Shown here: one piece after another, positions 18,081-26,073 of the stretch
Position numbering within the stretch: the stretch's first letter is position 1
Layout of the letters: every line of letters begins with the position of its first letter
Source of the DNA: Nitratireductor sp. B36
GTDB taxonomy: Bacteria; Pseudomonadota; Alphaproteobacteria; Rhizobiales; Rhizobiaceae
Reading direction: 5' to 3'
Assembly: GCF_020833685.1 (NCBI RefSeq)
Contig: NZ_JACKZY010000004.1
Location: 124,001 to 188,000, forward strand
Length of the DNA stretch: 64,000 nt
Program-made: the position numbers and the translations under genes
The notes under the pieces: model-generated
The model's input: only the letters and a program-made list of their open reading frames with translations
Told to the model about the DNA's origin: nothing
Databases searched by the model: none

Positions 18081-20429
18081 TTACTCAGTGCCTCCATGCA
18101 ATGCGCCGGTTCGCGCGGTGGCGATCGAGCTGCCCACGCCGCTGCCGGCGCTCGCGCGGGCTGGCTGGGCTGAAGAGAGCCTTGAGGCTGCGGCACCGAT
18201 GGCGCGGGCGGCTTCTTTCAGCAGGTCGGCAGACTGCGCCGCGCCCTGTTCGAGCGCGGAAGCGGCTTTCCGGCCTCCCTGCTCGACGGCCGTGCCGCCG
18301 CGCGCCAGACCATAGGACGCCTGCGAAGCGGCCCGATCCATCCCGGCAAGCATCTGGTCGAATGCGCCGCCGCTCGCGCCCTGACCGGCATCTGCGGCAT
18401 TGGCCGTGTTGGCACGGCCGCTGATGGCTTTGGAGCGCTTCTGTGCAGCAGCGTCTTCCGGGCTCTCGTTGGTCATCCAGGACGGCAGGGACGGCAGTGT
18501 GAATTCGAAGGAGAAGGCATTCTTCAGCCACTCGACCTTTGACTGCACCCATGCCTCAAGCTGCGCCCAGCCCTCGGTCAAGCCGGCAAGTGTTCCATCC
18601 ACGGCGTTGCCTGCAAGCCCCGATGCGACGGCAACCAGGTCCGAGGCCCATTTGCCGACATCGATGGTGGCCTGTGCATACCAGGCCTCGACCGCGCCCC
18701 AGCCTTCAGTGATGCGCGCGAGAAGCACCTCGGCTGGAACCTCACCAGCCTCCATGCCCATCTGCTCGTTCGACCAGTCTTTCACCGACTGCCACAGCTT
18801 GCCGAACGAACTCTGTTCTACGCTCTCTTCAAGCTTCTTGAACGCGGCCTGGTTCTGCCGGATTTGCTCAAGCCGCTCTTCAGGTGTGCGGCCCATGTCG
18901 TCGAAGAACTCGAAGGCCAGCGGGATCACCCAGCTCGCTGCCATCCCGGCGCGCAACGCGTTGGGCAACCCGCCGACCTTCGACACGAGTTTGTCGACGC
19001 CACGCCATGCGAGACCGGCGGCGCGGCCGACACCCCGAATTGAACCTGAAACGAGACGCCAGCCGAGGGCCACGTTCCGGCCCGCCTCGTTGAACTTGAG
19101 GAAGAAGCCAAGAAGCCTGATGAGGGGCAGGCGCACGGCGGCCACGGCAAAGCCGATCAGGCGCGCGCCAATCGCGAAGGCCATCAGCGCTGCAATCGTC
19201 TTGACGATCGCGCCGGTCAGCTCCGGGTTGGCAGCGGCAAACTCTGCAAATCTGTCGATGAGCTGGCCGAGTTGATCAGCCAGCGCCAGAGCCTGTGGCA
19301 GAAGCTGATCGCCCAGGACGATTGCCATGCGGGTCAATTTGCCAACGAGCAGATCCCACTTCTTCTCTGCGCCTTCGGCCTGCTTGGCTGCTTCCTCGAC
19401 CGCCGATCCGGCATAGGCCGTCTTGTCTGCAACCAGGTCTAGCGCCTGTGCGAGCAGATCAGGGTTGCCGAGCAGCTTTGCGAAATCGTCCGCGAAGTCA
19501 CGGCCGACCAGCTCGATCAGGGCCTCCATGCCTTGCGGTTTCTTGGCCAGCGTTTCGAACAGCTGGATCAGCGCGGCCGGCGCGTCGGTCTCCATCGACT
19601 TCAGGAAGGCTTCGCGGTTCATCCCGACCGATTGGAACGCCTGGTCGATCTTCTTGCCGCCCGACAGGATCCGGGTTGCCATGGCGGTGAAACCGCGCGC
19701 TGCTGTTTCGGGCACGATGCCGGCGGCGATCATGGAGGCACCGACAGCGGTTGCCTCGGTTGCCGTCAGCTTGAAGATGGCTGCCGCGCCAGCGGAACGG
19801 TTGGTGAAGTCGGTGAGCTCGCTGGCCTTCGCGGCCATGTTGTTGGAGAGGTGGTTCGTGGCGTCGCCAAGATCCTCGATCCCGTCCTGGTTCAGCTTGT
19901 AGACGTTGCGCAGCTTGGCAAAGCGCTCACCGATCAGGCCGCCAGCCATGTCGAAGGCCACGGCCGCGTTGGCAACGTATGTGGTGAAGGCTTCCAGATC
20001 GCTTTCAGGAACACCGCCCTGTGCAGCCTCGGACATCAGCTCGACCAGCTCGCTCGCCGCGATCGGGATCAGCGCCGAGGTGTCGAGCGCGAACTTGCGA
20101 AGCTGGCTCAACCGGCTTTCGGTGACGTCGAGCACCTTGTCCAGGCCACGCATGGACTGGTCGAACTGCCCGGCCTTAACGATGGGGGCGGCAAGTGTCA
20201 TCGCCATGCCGAACGCACCGAGCAGTCGACCGCGTGCGTTGTTTAGCGCCGTTTCGGCATTCCTGGTCGCGGTCTCGATGTTGTCTACGGAGAAGCCCTC
20301 GCGGATCGCTCCGCCGAAGCCGCGCTTGAACTCGTTTGCCTTCTCACGGATCCCGCCCAGCGCGCCCGCGATCTTCTTCGCGGGCGCGGATGCCTGGTCA
20401 ATGAGGCGGATGAGAAGGGAGACGTCCAT
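18081..20429 (-). CDS. Phage tail tape measure protein
   Basis: 782 residues. The first ~400 residues match the TP901-type tape-measure core (SRLSQLRKFALDTSALIPIA, TAVGASMIAAGIVPETAARG). A hydrophobic stretch follows near residues 410-430 (GAIVKTIAALMAFAIGARLIG), then alanine-rich helices to the end. It sets tail length and leaves with the DNA at infection. The start is 3 bases after the end of the E' reading frame, the order seen in most contractile tails. Confidence 0.92.
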   Translation of the reverse strand: MDVSLLIRLIDQASAPAKKIAGALGGIREKANEFKRGFGGAIREGFSVDNIETATRNAETALNNARGRLLGAFGMAMTLAAPIVKAGQFDQSMRGLDKVLDVTESRLSQLRKFALDTSALIPIAASELVELMSEAAQGGVPESDLEAFTTYVANAAVAFDMAGGLIGERFAKLRNVYKLNQDGIEDLGDATNHLSNNMAAKASELTDFTNRSAGAAAIFKLTATEATAVGASMIAAGIVPETAARGFTAMATRILSGGKKIDQAFQSVGMNREAFLKSMETDAPAALIQLFETLAKKPQGMEALIELVGRDFADDFAKLLGNPDLLAQALDLVADKTAYAGSAVEEAAKQAEGAEKKWDLLVGKLTRMAIVLGDQLLPQALALADQLGQLIDRFAEFAAANPELTGAIVKTIAALMAFAIGARLIGFAVAAVRLPLIRLLGFFLKFNEAGRNVALGWRLVSGSIRGVGRAAGLAWRGVDKLVSKVGGLPNALRAGMAASWVIPLAFEFFDDMGRTPEERLEQIRQNQAAFKKLEESVEQSSFGKLWQSVKDWSNEQMGMEAGEVPAEVLLARITEGWGAVEAWYAQATIDVGKWASDLVAVASGLAGNAVDGTLAGLTEGWAQLEAWVQSKVEWLKNAFSFEFTLPSLPSWMTNESPEDAAAQKRSKAISGRANTANAADAGQGASGGAFDQMLAGMDRAASQASYGLARGGTAVEQGGRKAASALEQGAAQSADLLKEAARAIGAAASRLSSAQPARASAGSGVGSSIATARTGALHGGTE

Positions 20430-20432
20430 CGA

Positions 20433-20986
20433 TCAGGGCTCCGGGAAGCGGGCTTGCAGATGCCGGGCGAGATGCGCGTGAGCGATGACGAGTTCGATCC
20501 AGTCCGTCTCGTCTAGCTCGTGAGGGAGTTTCCGGAACTGGTGTCCGATATCTGCCGCCACGCCGTAGACGCTGCGGACTGGAGTCCCGGAAAAAAACCG
20601 AGAAACGCGGTCCCAAGCGCCGGCAGGTCGATCACGTCGATGTCATCGATCACGGAAGCGGGTTCCTCGCACATGTCGGCGATGAGCTCGGTCAGTTCGT
20701 CCAGGCGCTCCACCGTGAAAAGCCCTGCGACCAGCTTGGCGAGCATTTCCCGGCCGCCGCTTTCCACCTTCGCCTGGATGCTGGACGCCGCATCATCGCC
20801 ATCAGCCAGGAGAAGCGAAAGAAGGTCGCCGCCGACCATGGCGGCAAGTCGTTTGGTGTGCCGCGTCTTGGGGCGGCGGATGGTGATCGTGCTGCGCTCG
20901 GCTTCCTTGCCGTCAGCGTCCTTCACGGTCACCGGAACCTGAAGGGGAACTTCGATCTTCAGTTTCAGGGCGTCATTCTTGCTCAT
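20433..20986 (-). CDS. Tail assembly chaperone E-E' (made by -1 frameshift)
   Basis: If the ribosome slips back one base on T TTT TTT (plus-strand A run at 20591-20597), reading passes from the E frame into a frame that stays open to a TGA at 20433-20435, giving a 184-residue fusion. The added tail, with LDETDWIELVIAHAHLAR, is coding-like and ends just before the tape-measure ATG. P2 E/E' and lambda G/GT work the same way: the longer form bridges tape measure and tube protein. The slippery run is in the correct X XXY YYZ phase. Frameshifting itself is inferred, not shown. Confidence 0.75.
20513..20986 (-). CDS. Tail assembly chaperone E (P2 gpE-like)
   Basis: 157 residues from the ATG at 20986 (MSKNDALKLKIEVPLQ). 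This is the short, unshifted product; the family is DUF-type 'phage tail assembly chaperone' with KTRHTKRLAAMVGGD, helical middle and ELIADMCEEPASVIDDIDVIDL. The position between tube protein and tape measure agrees with P2 gene E. Near the 3' end lies the slippery run used for E-E'. Confidence 0.85.
   Translation of the reverse strand: MSKNDALKLKIEVPLQVPVTVKDADGKEAERSTITIRRPKTRHTKRLAAMVGGDLLSLLLADGDDAASSIQAKVESGGREMLAKLVAGLFTVERLDELTELIADMCEEPASVIDDIDVIDLPALGTAFLGFFPGLQSAASTAWRQISDTSSGNSLTS
20591..20597 (-). promoter_or_regulatory. Programmed -1 ribosomal frameshift site (T TTT TTT)
   Basis: On the minus strand GGTTTTTTTCCGGG: zero-frame codons are GGT TTT TTT CCG, so the heptamer T TTT TTT is in the canonical slippery phase. 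The E frame ends 26 codons later; the -1 frame stays open for about 52 codons and ends next to the tape-measure start. Confidence 0.75.
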
Positions 20987-20991
20987 GGCGC

Positions 20992-21510
20992 TCACCCGAA
21001 CAGGATACGGCGGCGGGTTTCGTTGACCGGCGCGAAGTTGCGGATGTCCCACCCACCCTTCTTGAAATTGAAGCGGTGCATGACGCGGCTGTCCCAGTAC
21101 TCGGTGTAGCTCCAGATCGATTTGATCTCGTGGTCATAGCCGGTGGCCTTGCCGCCTTCGAGCTGCTCGCCCTCGATCTTCGACAGGCGACCAGTGATGT
21201 CGACCGCATGTTCGTGTTCGGTGCCGTCCTCTTCCGAGATCACCAGTTTCTTGCCGGTGAAGTTGTTCCGGACACCGGGAGCGCCGCCGAACAGGCCGAG
21301 CGTTTCCGGCGTGTGGCTCTTCAGCTTGAAGGGCATGGTGAGCGCTTTCGTGCCGAGCCCGGCGACCTCGATTTCGAGGTCGGAGCCACCGGGCTGAAAG
21401 TTCTCCATGATCTCTTCCAGCGTGGGCAGTTTCAGCGTCTCGATGTCGAGCGCCAGGTTGGTGTTGTCGTTGACGTAGAGCGTGAAGCCCCGGACGATGC
21501 GAAGGGTCAT
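20992..21510 (-). CDS. Major tail tube protein (FII-like)
   Basis: 172 residues, P2 gpFII family. Recognisable parts are FTLYVNDNTNLALDIETLKLPTL-type N-terminus, the GGSDLEIEVAGLG strand region and a C-terminal half with SYTEYWDSRVMHRFNF. Polymerises into the inner tail tube. It follows the sheath gene by 14 bases. Confidence 0.9.
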   Translation of the reverse strand: MTLRIVRGFTLYVNDNTNLALDIETLKLPTLEEIMENFQPGGSDLEIEVAGLGTKALTMPFKLKSHTPETLGLFGGAPGVRNNFTGKKLVISEEDGTEHEHAVDITGRLSKIEGEQLEGGKATGYDHEIKSIWSYTEYWDSRVMHRFNFKKGGWDIRNFAPVNETRRRILFG

Positions 21511-21524
21511 GAAACGTGCTCCCG

Positions 21525-22799
21525 TTAGCCGGAGATGTAGTCGGCGATGCTGCCGGAGAACTCGACCGAGATGCGGCGCTGGATGTCCTCGGCGAGCGTG
21601 TCGAAATAGTCTTCGTTGCGGCGCGAACCGAAGATCAGGTCTTCGAGTGGCGGCGTCTCTTCCGCATCGAATTCAACACGCAGCTTGCCATCGCGCAGCG
21701 AGGCGTTGGAGTTGAGACCGCGATCCCAGAACACATTGCCGCCGAGGATCGCGCCGACCACCGTCAGTTCATCGAGGAACGCTTGCAGAGAGCGCATGAC
21801 CGCCAGGACATGCTGCGATGAAAGGTTCTCATCATTGGCCCAGGGGCGGAAAGACGCGACAATCGCCTTCTCGATGGTGGCGCGGGTGCGCACGACATTG
21901 ATGAACTTCCAGAGCGGATCATCCGACGCCGTGCGGTTGCCCCACAGGATCCGGCCATTGGCGGCATACTGGCCACCGACGCCCTGGACGACGCGCGCGG
22001 GAATGAACGTGGCGATGCCGGCCTCATTGAGGAGGTTCGCCTCGTGATCGATCTCGCCGTCGAAATAGGTGATGGGACGGGCCGTGCCGAGAACGCCGAG
22101 CGCCTCCTGGTTGGACGGTGACCAGTAGGGACCGCCCTTCAATTTGTCCTTCTTCACGATCAGGCCGGCCGCGAAGGGAGAGGCGGGTTTGGAAACAATG
22201 GTTTCGCCGCTTGCAACCCGCACGAACGGGTCCAGTAGGTAGGTGTAGCGCGATGAGAAGTCGGCGCGGTAGGCGAGGCTTGAAGCGCTGTCGGTGCCGC
22301 CCGTATCGATCACAGCCACCGCCTTTAGCTTCGCGGCCACTTGCTCAAGGGCATCTGCCACCGGGTTCTTTGCGTCGGCCACGCGGCCGGCCGAGTATCC
22401 CGGTGCGAGCAGAATATCCGGCTCGACCCCGACGTGCCCTGATGCGTAGGAAAGTGCGTGGACGCCGGTCATGGACGCGGCCGAGCCGATCAGGTTTGCC
22501 CTGGTGGCGTCTTCATCGGCCCCTTCCTCGACACGGACAAAGACCATGTGACCTTCCACACCCTGGGCGCGGACGGCGTTCACGATGTCGATCGCGTTGC
22601 CAGTTGCGCCCAGGGCGGCAACCTTGTCGGTCTCATGCGTGAAGAAGGCAACGGGCTCGTCGGGCGGGAACACGTTCGCGTCGGCATCCGGCGCGACAAC
22701 GGCCGCGCCGATGGACGAGACATCAGCTACGGCAATCGGGCGCGGCTCGTTTCCGGACTGGATGACGCGGACGCCGTGGTTGAAGGGGGCAGTGGCCAT
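21525..22799 (-). CDS. Contractile tail sheath protein (FI-like)
   Basis: 424 residues from the ATG at 22799; GGAGAG lies 6 bases upstream. Sheath family marks are FNHGVRVIQSG near the N-terminus, RADFSSRYTYLLDPFV, and the C-terminal FRPWANDENLSS with a long ending in SGSIADYISG. Forms the contracting outer tube. It is the first gene of the last late block; the CTGAC/GTCAG dyad at 22872-22894 stands about 80 bases upstream. Confidence 0.93.
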   Translation of the reverse strand: MATAPFNHGVRVIQSGNEPRPIAVADVSSIGAAVVAPDADANVFPPDEPVAFFTHETDKVAALGATGNAIDIVNAVRAQGVEGHMVFVRVEEGADEDATRANLIGSAASMTGVHALSYASGHVGVEPDILLAPGYSAGRVADAKNPVADALEQVAAKLKAVAVIDTGGTDSASSLAYRADFSSRYTYLLDPFVRVASGETIVSKPASPFAAGLIVKKDKLKGGPYWSPSNQEALGVLGTARPITYFDGEIDHEANLLNEAGIATFIPARVVQGVGGQYAANGRILWGNRTASDDPLWKFINVVRTRATIEKAIVASFRPWANDENLSSQHVLAVMRSLQAFLDELTVVGAILGGNVFWDRGLNSNASLRDGKLRVEFDAEETPPLEDLIFGSRRNEDYFDTLAEDIQRRISVEFSGSIADYISG

Positions 22800-22871
22800 A
22801 AATCGCTCTCCAATGCCGTTTGAGACGGGTTCAAAGGCTTTGAGAGAGGATAGGTTTTGGTTAAAGAGAAG

Positions 22872-22894
22872 CGCCCCTGACAATGTCAGGGGCG
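22872..22894 (-). promoter_or_regulatory. Late-promoter dyad, site 1 (upstream of sheath gene)
   Basis: Perfect 10-bp arms CGCCCCTGAC / GTCAGGGGCG around AAT. The core CCCCTGACAATGTCAGG is identical to site 2 at 37125-37141 and close to site 3 at 45649-45665. On the minus strand a -10-like TATCCT lies 20 bases past the dyad. Proposed binding site of the Mor/C-type activator encoded at 45730-46128. It could instead act as a hairpin, but no T run follows. Confidence 0.6.
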
Positions 22895-22985
22895 AATATA
22901 GGCGCGAAAGCTTCTTCCCCGCATGTTAGCGGCAATTCAGCTCCACGCCAAGTTTACATACTGTGCTTATTTGCGGAGTGGTGCG

Positions 22986-23768
22986 TTGAACTCGGGACAT
23001 GATCTAAAGACGTATCTAATCAATTTGGACCGCTCGCCGGAGCGATTGAAATTCATGAAGGAGCAACTGGTTAGGCAGCATGTTGATTTCGAAAGGATAC
23101 GAGCTGTTGATGGCCGGAAGCTTGACATGCATCAATACCAGAATGCTTGCATAACGCCGGGAGAGATCGGGTGTTTTCTTAGTCACCGCATTGCTTGGCG
23201 CACACTGTGCAACAGTTCAGATGCGTTCGCCTTAGTGCTCGAAGATGATGTGCATCTCAGTGACGATTTTGCTCACTTTGCAAAACATGCTGCTTGGATC
23301 CCCGACGATGTAGCGTTCATAACGCTGGAAACTACACATCAGTTAATTGATGTTTCACGGAAATCTAAACCCGCCACTGGGGGGCGGATACTTCAGCGAA
23401 TCATAAAGAATGGAACGTGCCTCGGCGGGTACATCATCAGACGAGATTTCGCCGAGTATCTACTCAGTGATGAAGGGTTCTCAATGCCTGTTGATGATTG
23501 GGTTTTTCTACAGCGCACGATGAACGCCCACAGCCTCTATCAGCTTAACCCGGCAATTGTTATCCAGAATCGAGCGTATGAAGGGCCTTCACAATCCGTT
23601 TTAAAGAGTACCATTGCCGGAGAACGGATGCGGAGAGTATGGCCTCAACAATCGTTCTGGAAACGCCTCAACCGCATGCTATCCAAGCCGGTTGAGCAGA
23701 ACATTAAGAAGCTGGTCGACCTTTTAATGCGCCGTGAAACCGTGAAAAGGAAGATTGGCTTTCACTAG
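22986..23768 (+). CDS. Glycosyltransferase family 25 protein (cargo gene)
   Basis: 260 residues. The start is placed at TTG 22986, because GGAG precedes it by 7 bases and the family homology (KTYLINLDRSPERL) begins a few residues later; an ATG at 22923 would add 21 residues without a ribosome site. GT25 motifs are GEIGCFLSHRIAWR and ALVLEDDVHLSDDF, then VDDWVFLQR. GT25 enzymes add sugars to LPS or surface polymers. It runs against the tail operon and is clearly AT-richer than its neighbours, marking recent transfer. Possible role: altering the lysogen's receptor, or modifying the adjacent tail fibre. Confidence 0.82.
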   Translation: MNSGHDLKTYLINLDRSPERLKFMKEQLVRQHVDFERIRAVDGRKLDMHQYQNACITPGEIGCFLSHRIAWRTLCNSSDAFALVLEDDVHLSDDFAHFAKHAAWIPDDVAFITLETTHQLIDVSRKSKPATGGRILQRIIKNGTCLGGYIIRRDFAEYLLSDEGFSMPVDDWVFLQRTMNAHSLYQLNPAIVIQNRAYEGPSQSVLKSTIAGERMRRVWPQQSFWKRLNRMLSKPVEQNIKKLVDLLMRRETVKRKIGFH

Positions 23769-23822
23769 CTATGTCTGAGACTTCCAAAGTGCCGTAAAAA
23801 CTACAAAAAGGTAACATTTCAC

Positions 23823-24587
23823 ATGAAAATTGCCCAACGTTCAGGTCTTGAGAACTGGCACAACAGAATCTTCGTTTTCTGGTTCGGCTCTTCAACGATG
23901 TCCGACCAACGCGCACGCTGTTTCGAAAGTTTAAAAAATACTGAATGTGAGATCGAGTTTGTCGATAAGCATAGCTTGGAAAAATATATTCTTCCTGGTC
24001 ACCCGTTACACCGGGCATTCGCGCATTTGTCACCGGTTCACCAGTCCGACTATCTCCGAGCATACTTTATGCACCACTTTGGTGGAGGGTACTCCGACAT
24101 TAAGATGACATCTCAATCGTGGCGGCCAGCGTTTGATGTGCTCGGCCATTCCGATGCATTCGGGGCCGGCTATCAGGAGGTTTTTGGGGGTATGGCGAGG
24201 TTTCACAAGAACCGTGTCAAAGGACATGTGTTCTACCTTGGTCGCCGGTTACCAAGTCTTGTCGCGCTGGGAATATACAAACATCACAAACGCAATCGCA
24301 AACGTGCAATCGGCAATGGTGCTTTTATTTTTCGACCTGGGACCATGTTCACCAGCACTTGGTTGTCGCACGTGGAAACCCGACTGACCTTACTTTACCC
24401 GCTGTTGCTGCAAAACCCGGCAAAGAATGCGAAGGAGCGCCCCGGTGAAGATTATGGCGATGGTCCCTCTCGCTACCCAGTGCCTTGGTCATTTCTTCTT
24501 GGTGATATTCTTGGCCCGCTCAGTATCAAGTTTTCAGACCGGCTTCTTCAAGTAGTTCCAGCACCTTCCTTTGTGAACTACGAATAG
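23823..24587 (+). CDS. Capsular-polysaccharide-type glycosyltransferase (GT32-like, cargo gene)
   Basis: 254 residues. The core LSPVHQSDYLRAYFMHHFGGGYSD resembles the donor-site region of GT32/Caps_synth enzymes (R-x-x-x-L-x-x-x-G-G-x-Y-x-D), although only one Asp of the DxD is clear (YSDIK). N-terminal NRIFVFWFGS is the usual first strand. AT-rich, transcribed with the GT25 gene 54 bases upstream and convergent with the tail-fibre assembly gene. With GT25 it forms a two-gene surface-sugar cassette inside the tail region. Substrate unknown. Confidence 0.75.
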   Translation: MKIAQRSGLENWHNRIFVFWFGSSTMSDQRARCFESLKNTECEIEFVDKHSLEKYILPGHPLHRAFAHLSPVHQSDYLRAYFMHHFGGGYSDIKMTSQSWRPAFDVLGHSDAFGAGYQEVFGGMARFHKNRVKGHVFYLGRRLPSLVALGIYKHHKRNRKRAIGNGAFIFRPGTMFTSTWLSHVETRLTLLYPLLLQNPAKNAKERPGEDYGDGPSRYPVPWSFLLGDILGPLSIKFSDRLLQVVPAPSFVNYE

Positions 24588-24591
24588 TTGT

Positions 24592-25092
24592 TCACGAAGC
24601 AGAGGCCAACCACATAGCGTCGACCTGCTCAGGCGTAAGAGCCAAATAATCTGCGATCTGCGCAATCAAAGCGTGCGTCCGCTCGAATGAGCCGGCATAC
24701 TCCCATTCCACCTGCGCTTTCTCGCGTTCCGCCAGATCGGTGATGGCATCTACGGCCTCTTGAACAGATGCGAGCGCGATACCGTTCGCTATAAGTCCTA
24801 AACGGAGTTCGCGCGCCGACAGTGAAGGCATCATCGCGCGAAGCTCTTCAGAAGTCGGTGAGGAATAGGGTGTGATGTATCTACCTTGGGCGATCCATTC
24901 CGCAACCGCCAGAACAACCTGTGGTGACAGACCGAAGGTATCTTCCGGAACAACTCCATACTCGGCATCGGTCACAGTCTCGATGAGTTCTCCCGTTTGC
25001 GGGTCTAAGAGCTCGAAATCTAGCGTGGCCACAAAAACATCAGCCTTGTCTGTGGCGCGCACAGCCTTCAGGGACAGGAGATTGGGCTTCAT
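24592..25092 (-). CDS. Putative tail fibre assembly protein
   Basis: 166 residues. The C-terminal part, with LSARELRLGLIANGIAL followed by QVEWEYAGSFERTHALI and a Trp-containing end, is a pattern found in small proteins encoded after tail fibres in rhizobial prophages, which act as or resemble fibre chaperones. It follows the fibre gene by 11 bases and ends 4 bases from the convergent glycosyltransferase gene. Confidence 0.6.
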   Translation of the reverse strand: MKPNLLSLKAVRATDKADVFVATLDFELLDPQTGELIETVTDAEYGVVPEDTFGLSPQVVLAVAEWIAQGRYITPYSSPTSEELRAMMPSLSARELRLGLIANGIALASVQEAVDAITDLAEREKAQVEWEYAGSFERTHALIAQIADYLALTPEQVDAMWLASAS

Positions 25093-25103
25093 TTTTTATA
25101 CTC

Positions 25104-26072
25104 CTATGCGACTCTCTGCGCCATTATGCTCCAAGCACCACCGCCAGCGTATTCGCCGCGCGAACGCCATGTACCGCTAAGAACGGCACCGCCGCCATTT
25201 GTCGAAAACCGGTTGTCACCCCACAAACGGACTGACACTGAAGAGTTCCTTATTGCGCCAGCATCGTGGAGCAGCAAAACTTGGCCGACTGGAAAGTTAG
25301 TGTTGTTCTTAGCGCTGCCGGAATACATCAATTCAGGCGCCAATGCAGAGGCAACTTGAGCAGGTGTCGACGGTCGAATGTAGTTGTTCGAACCGGTGTC
25401 GATCTGCGTCATGAAGAACCCAATGTTTCCGTTCGTGCTGTCATATTCCGAACGGAAGAGGCGAGCAGAAATATCACCTGAACTGTCGCGTTGCGCGTAA
25501 GTGTTTCCACTAGCGCTGGTGGAGCCGGATATACCGTTAAGCTTGGCGCTATCGGCTGCTTTACCACCGGCAGGTAGAAAGGCAGATGCGCTCTCAACGG
25601 CGGCAGAACCAAGACCTAGGTTCGAACGGGCTGTGGCCTTGTCAGGCAGATCCGAAAGGTTGAGCGACTTCACAAGCTTGGTTGCCAGTGAATTCGTTAC
25701 CGTGGTGGCGAAGTTTGGGTCGTTTCCCATCGCCGTGGCGAGTTCCTGTAGCGTGTCGAGTGCACCCGGCGATCCGTTGATCAGCGCATTGATTGCGGCA
25801 TCGATGTCGGCCGCCATCTTCGTGTCGATCTCGGTTTTCGTGTAGGCGTCGGTGATCCCGAACCCGGCGACTGTCGTCGGCCGCCCTGTCAGGTCACCAT
25901 AAGCGTGCGTGTGCGCGTCGTAGGCCGCATTGAGCGCCGCCAGGGCATCGCTGATTTCCTTTGCCTTGGTGTCGGCCTGATCCAGCGCGGTTGCCACGCG
26001 CTGGATCTCGACAATCTGCGATGCGCCGGGCGTTCGGGGTTTCGGCCAGTTGTAGTTTGCGGTGTTGGACAC
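25104..26072 (-). CDS. Tail fibre protein
   Basis: 322 residues from a GTG at 26072, with GGAGG 8 bases upstream. N-terminal NYNWPKPRTPG attachment element, then a fibre repeat (YGDLTGRPTTVAGFGITDAY), DKATARSNLGLGSAAV, and a C-terminal receptor part with NTNFPVGQVLLLHDAGAIR ending WSIMAQRVA. This is the layout of short collar-type fibres. Receptor specificity would lie in the last ~100 residues. Confidence 0.82.
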   Translation of the reverse strand: MSNTANYNWPKPRTPGASQIVEIQRVATALDQADTKAKEISDALAALNAAYDAHTHAYGDLTGRPTTVAGFGITDAYTKTEIDTKMAADIDAAINALINGSPGALDTLQELATAMGNDPNFATTVTNSLATKLVKSLNLSDLPDKATARSNLGLGSAAVESASAFLPAGGKAADSAKLNGISGSTSASGNTYAQRDSSGDISARLFRSEYDSTNGNIGFFMTQIDTGSNNYIRPSTPAQVASALAPELMYSGSAKNNTNFPVGQVLLLHDAGAIRNSSVSVRLWGDNRFSTNGGGAVLSGTWRSRGEYAGGGAWSIMAQRVA

Positions 26073-26073
26073 C

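Noticed and set aside
22872..22894. Reading the dyad at 22872-22894 as a plain rho-independent terminator
   Set aside because: No T run follows on either strand, and the same core occurs before two other late blocks, which a terminator would not explain.
22900..26072. Invertible tail-fibre cassette like the Mu G segment
   Set aside because: The opposite-strand genes here are glycosyltransferases, no DNA invertase gene exists in the phage, and no flanking inverted repeats are seen.
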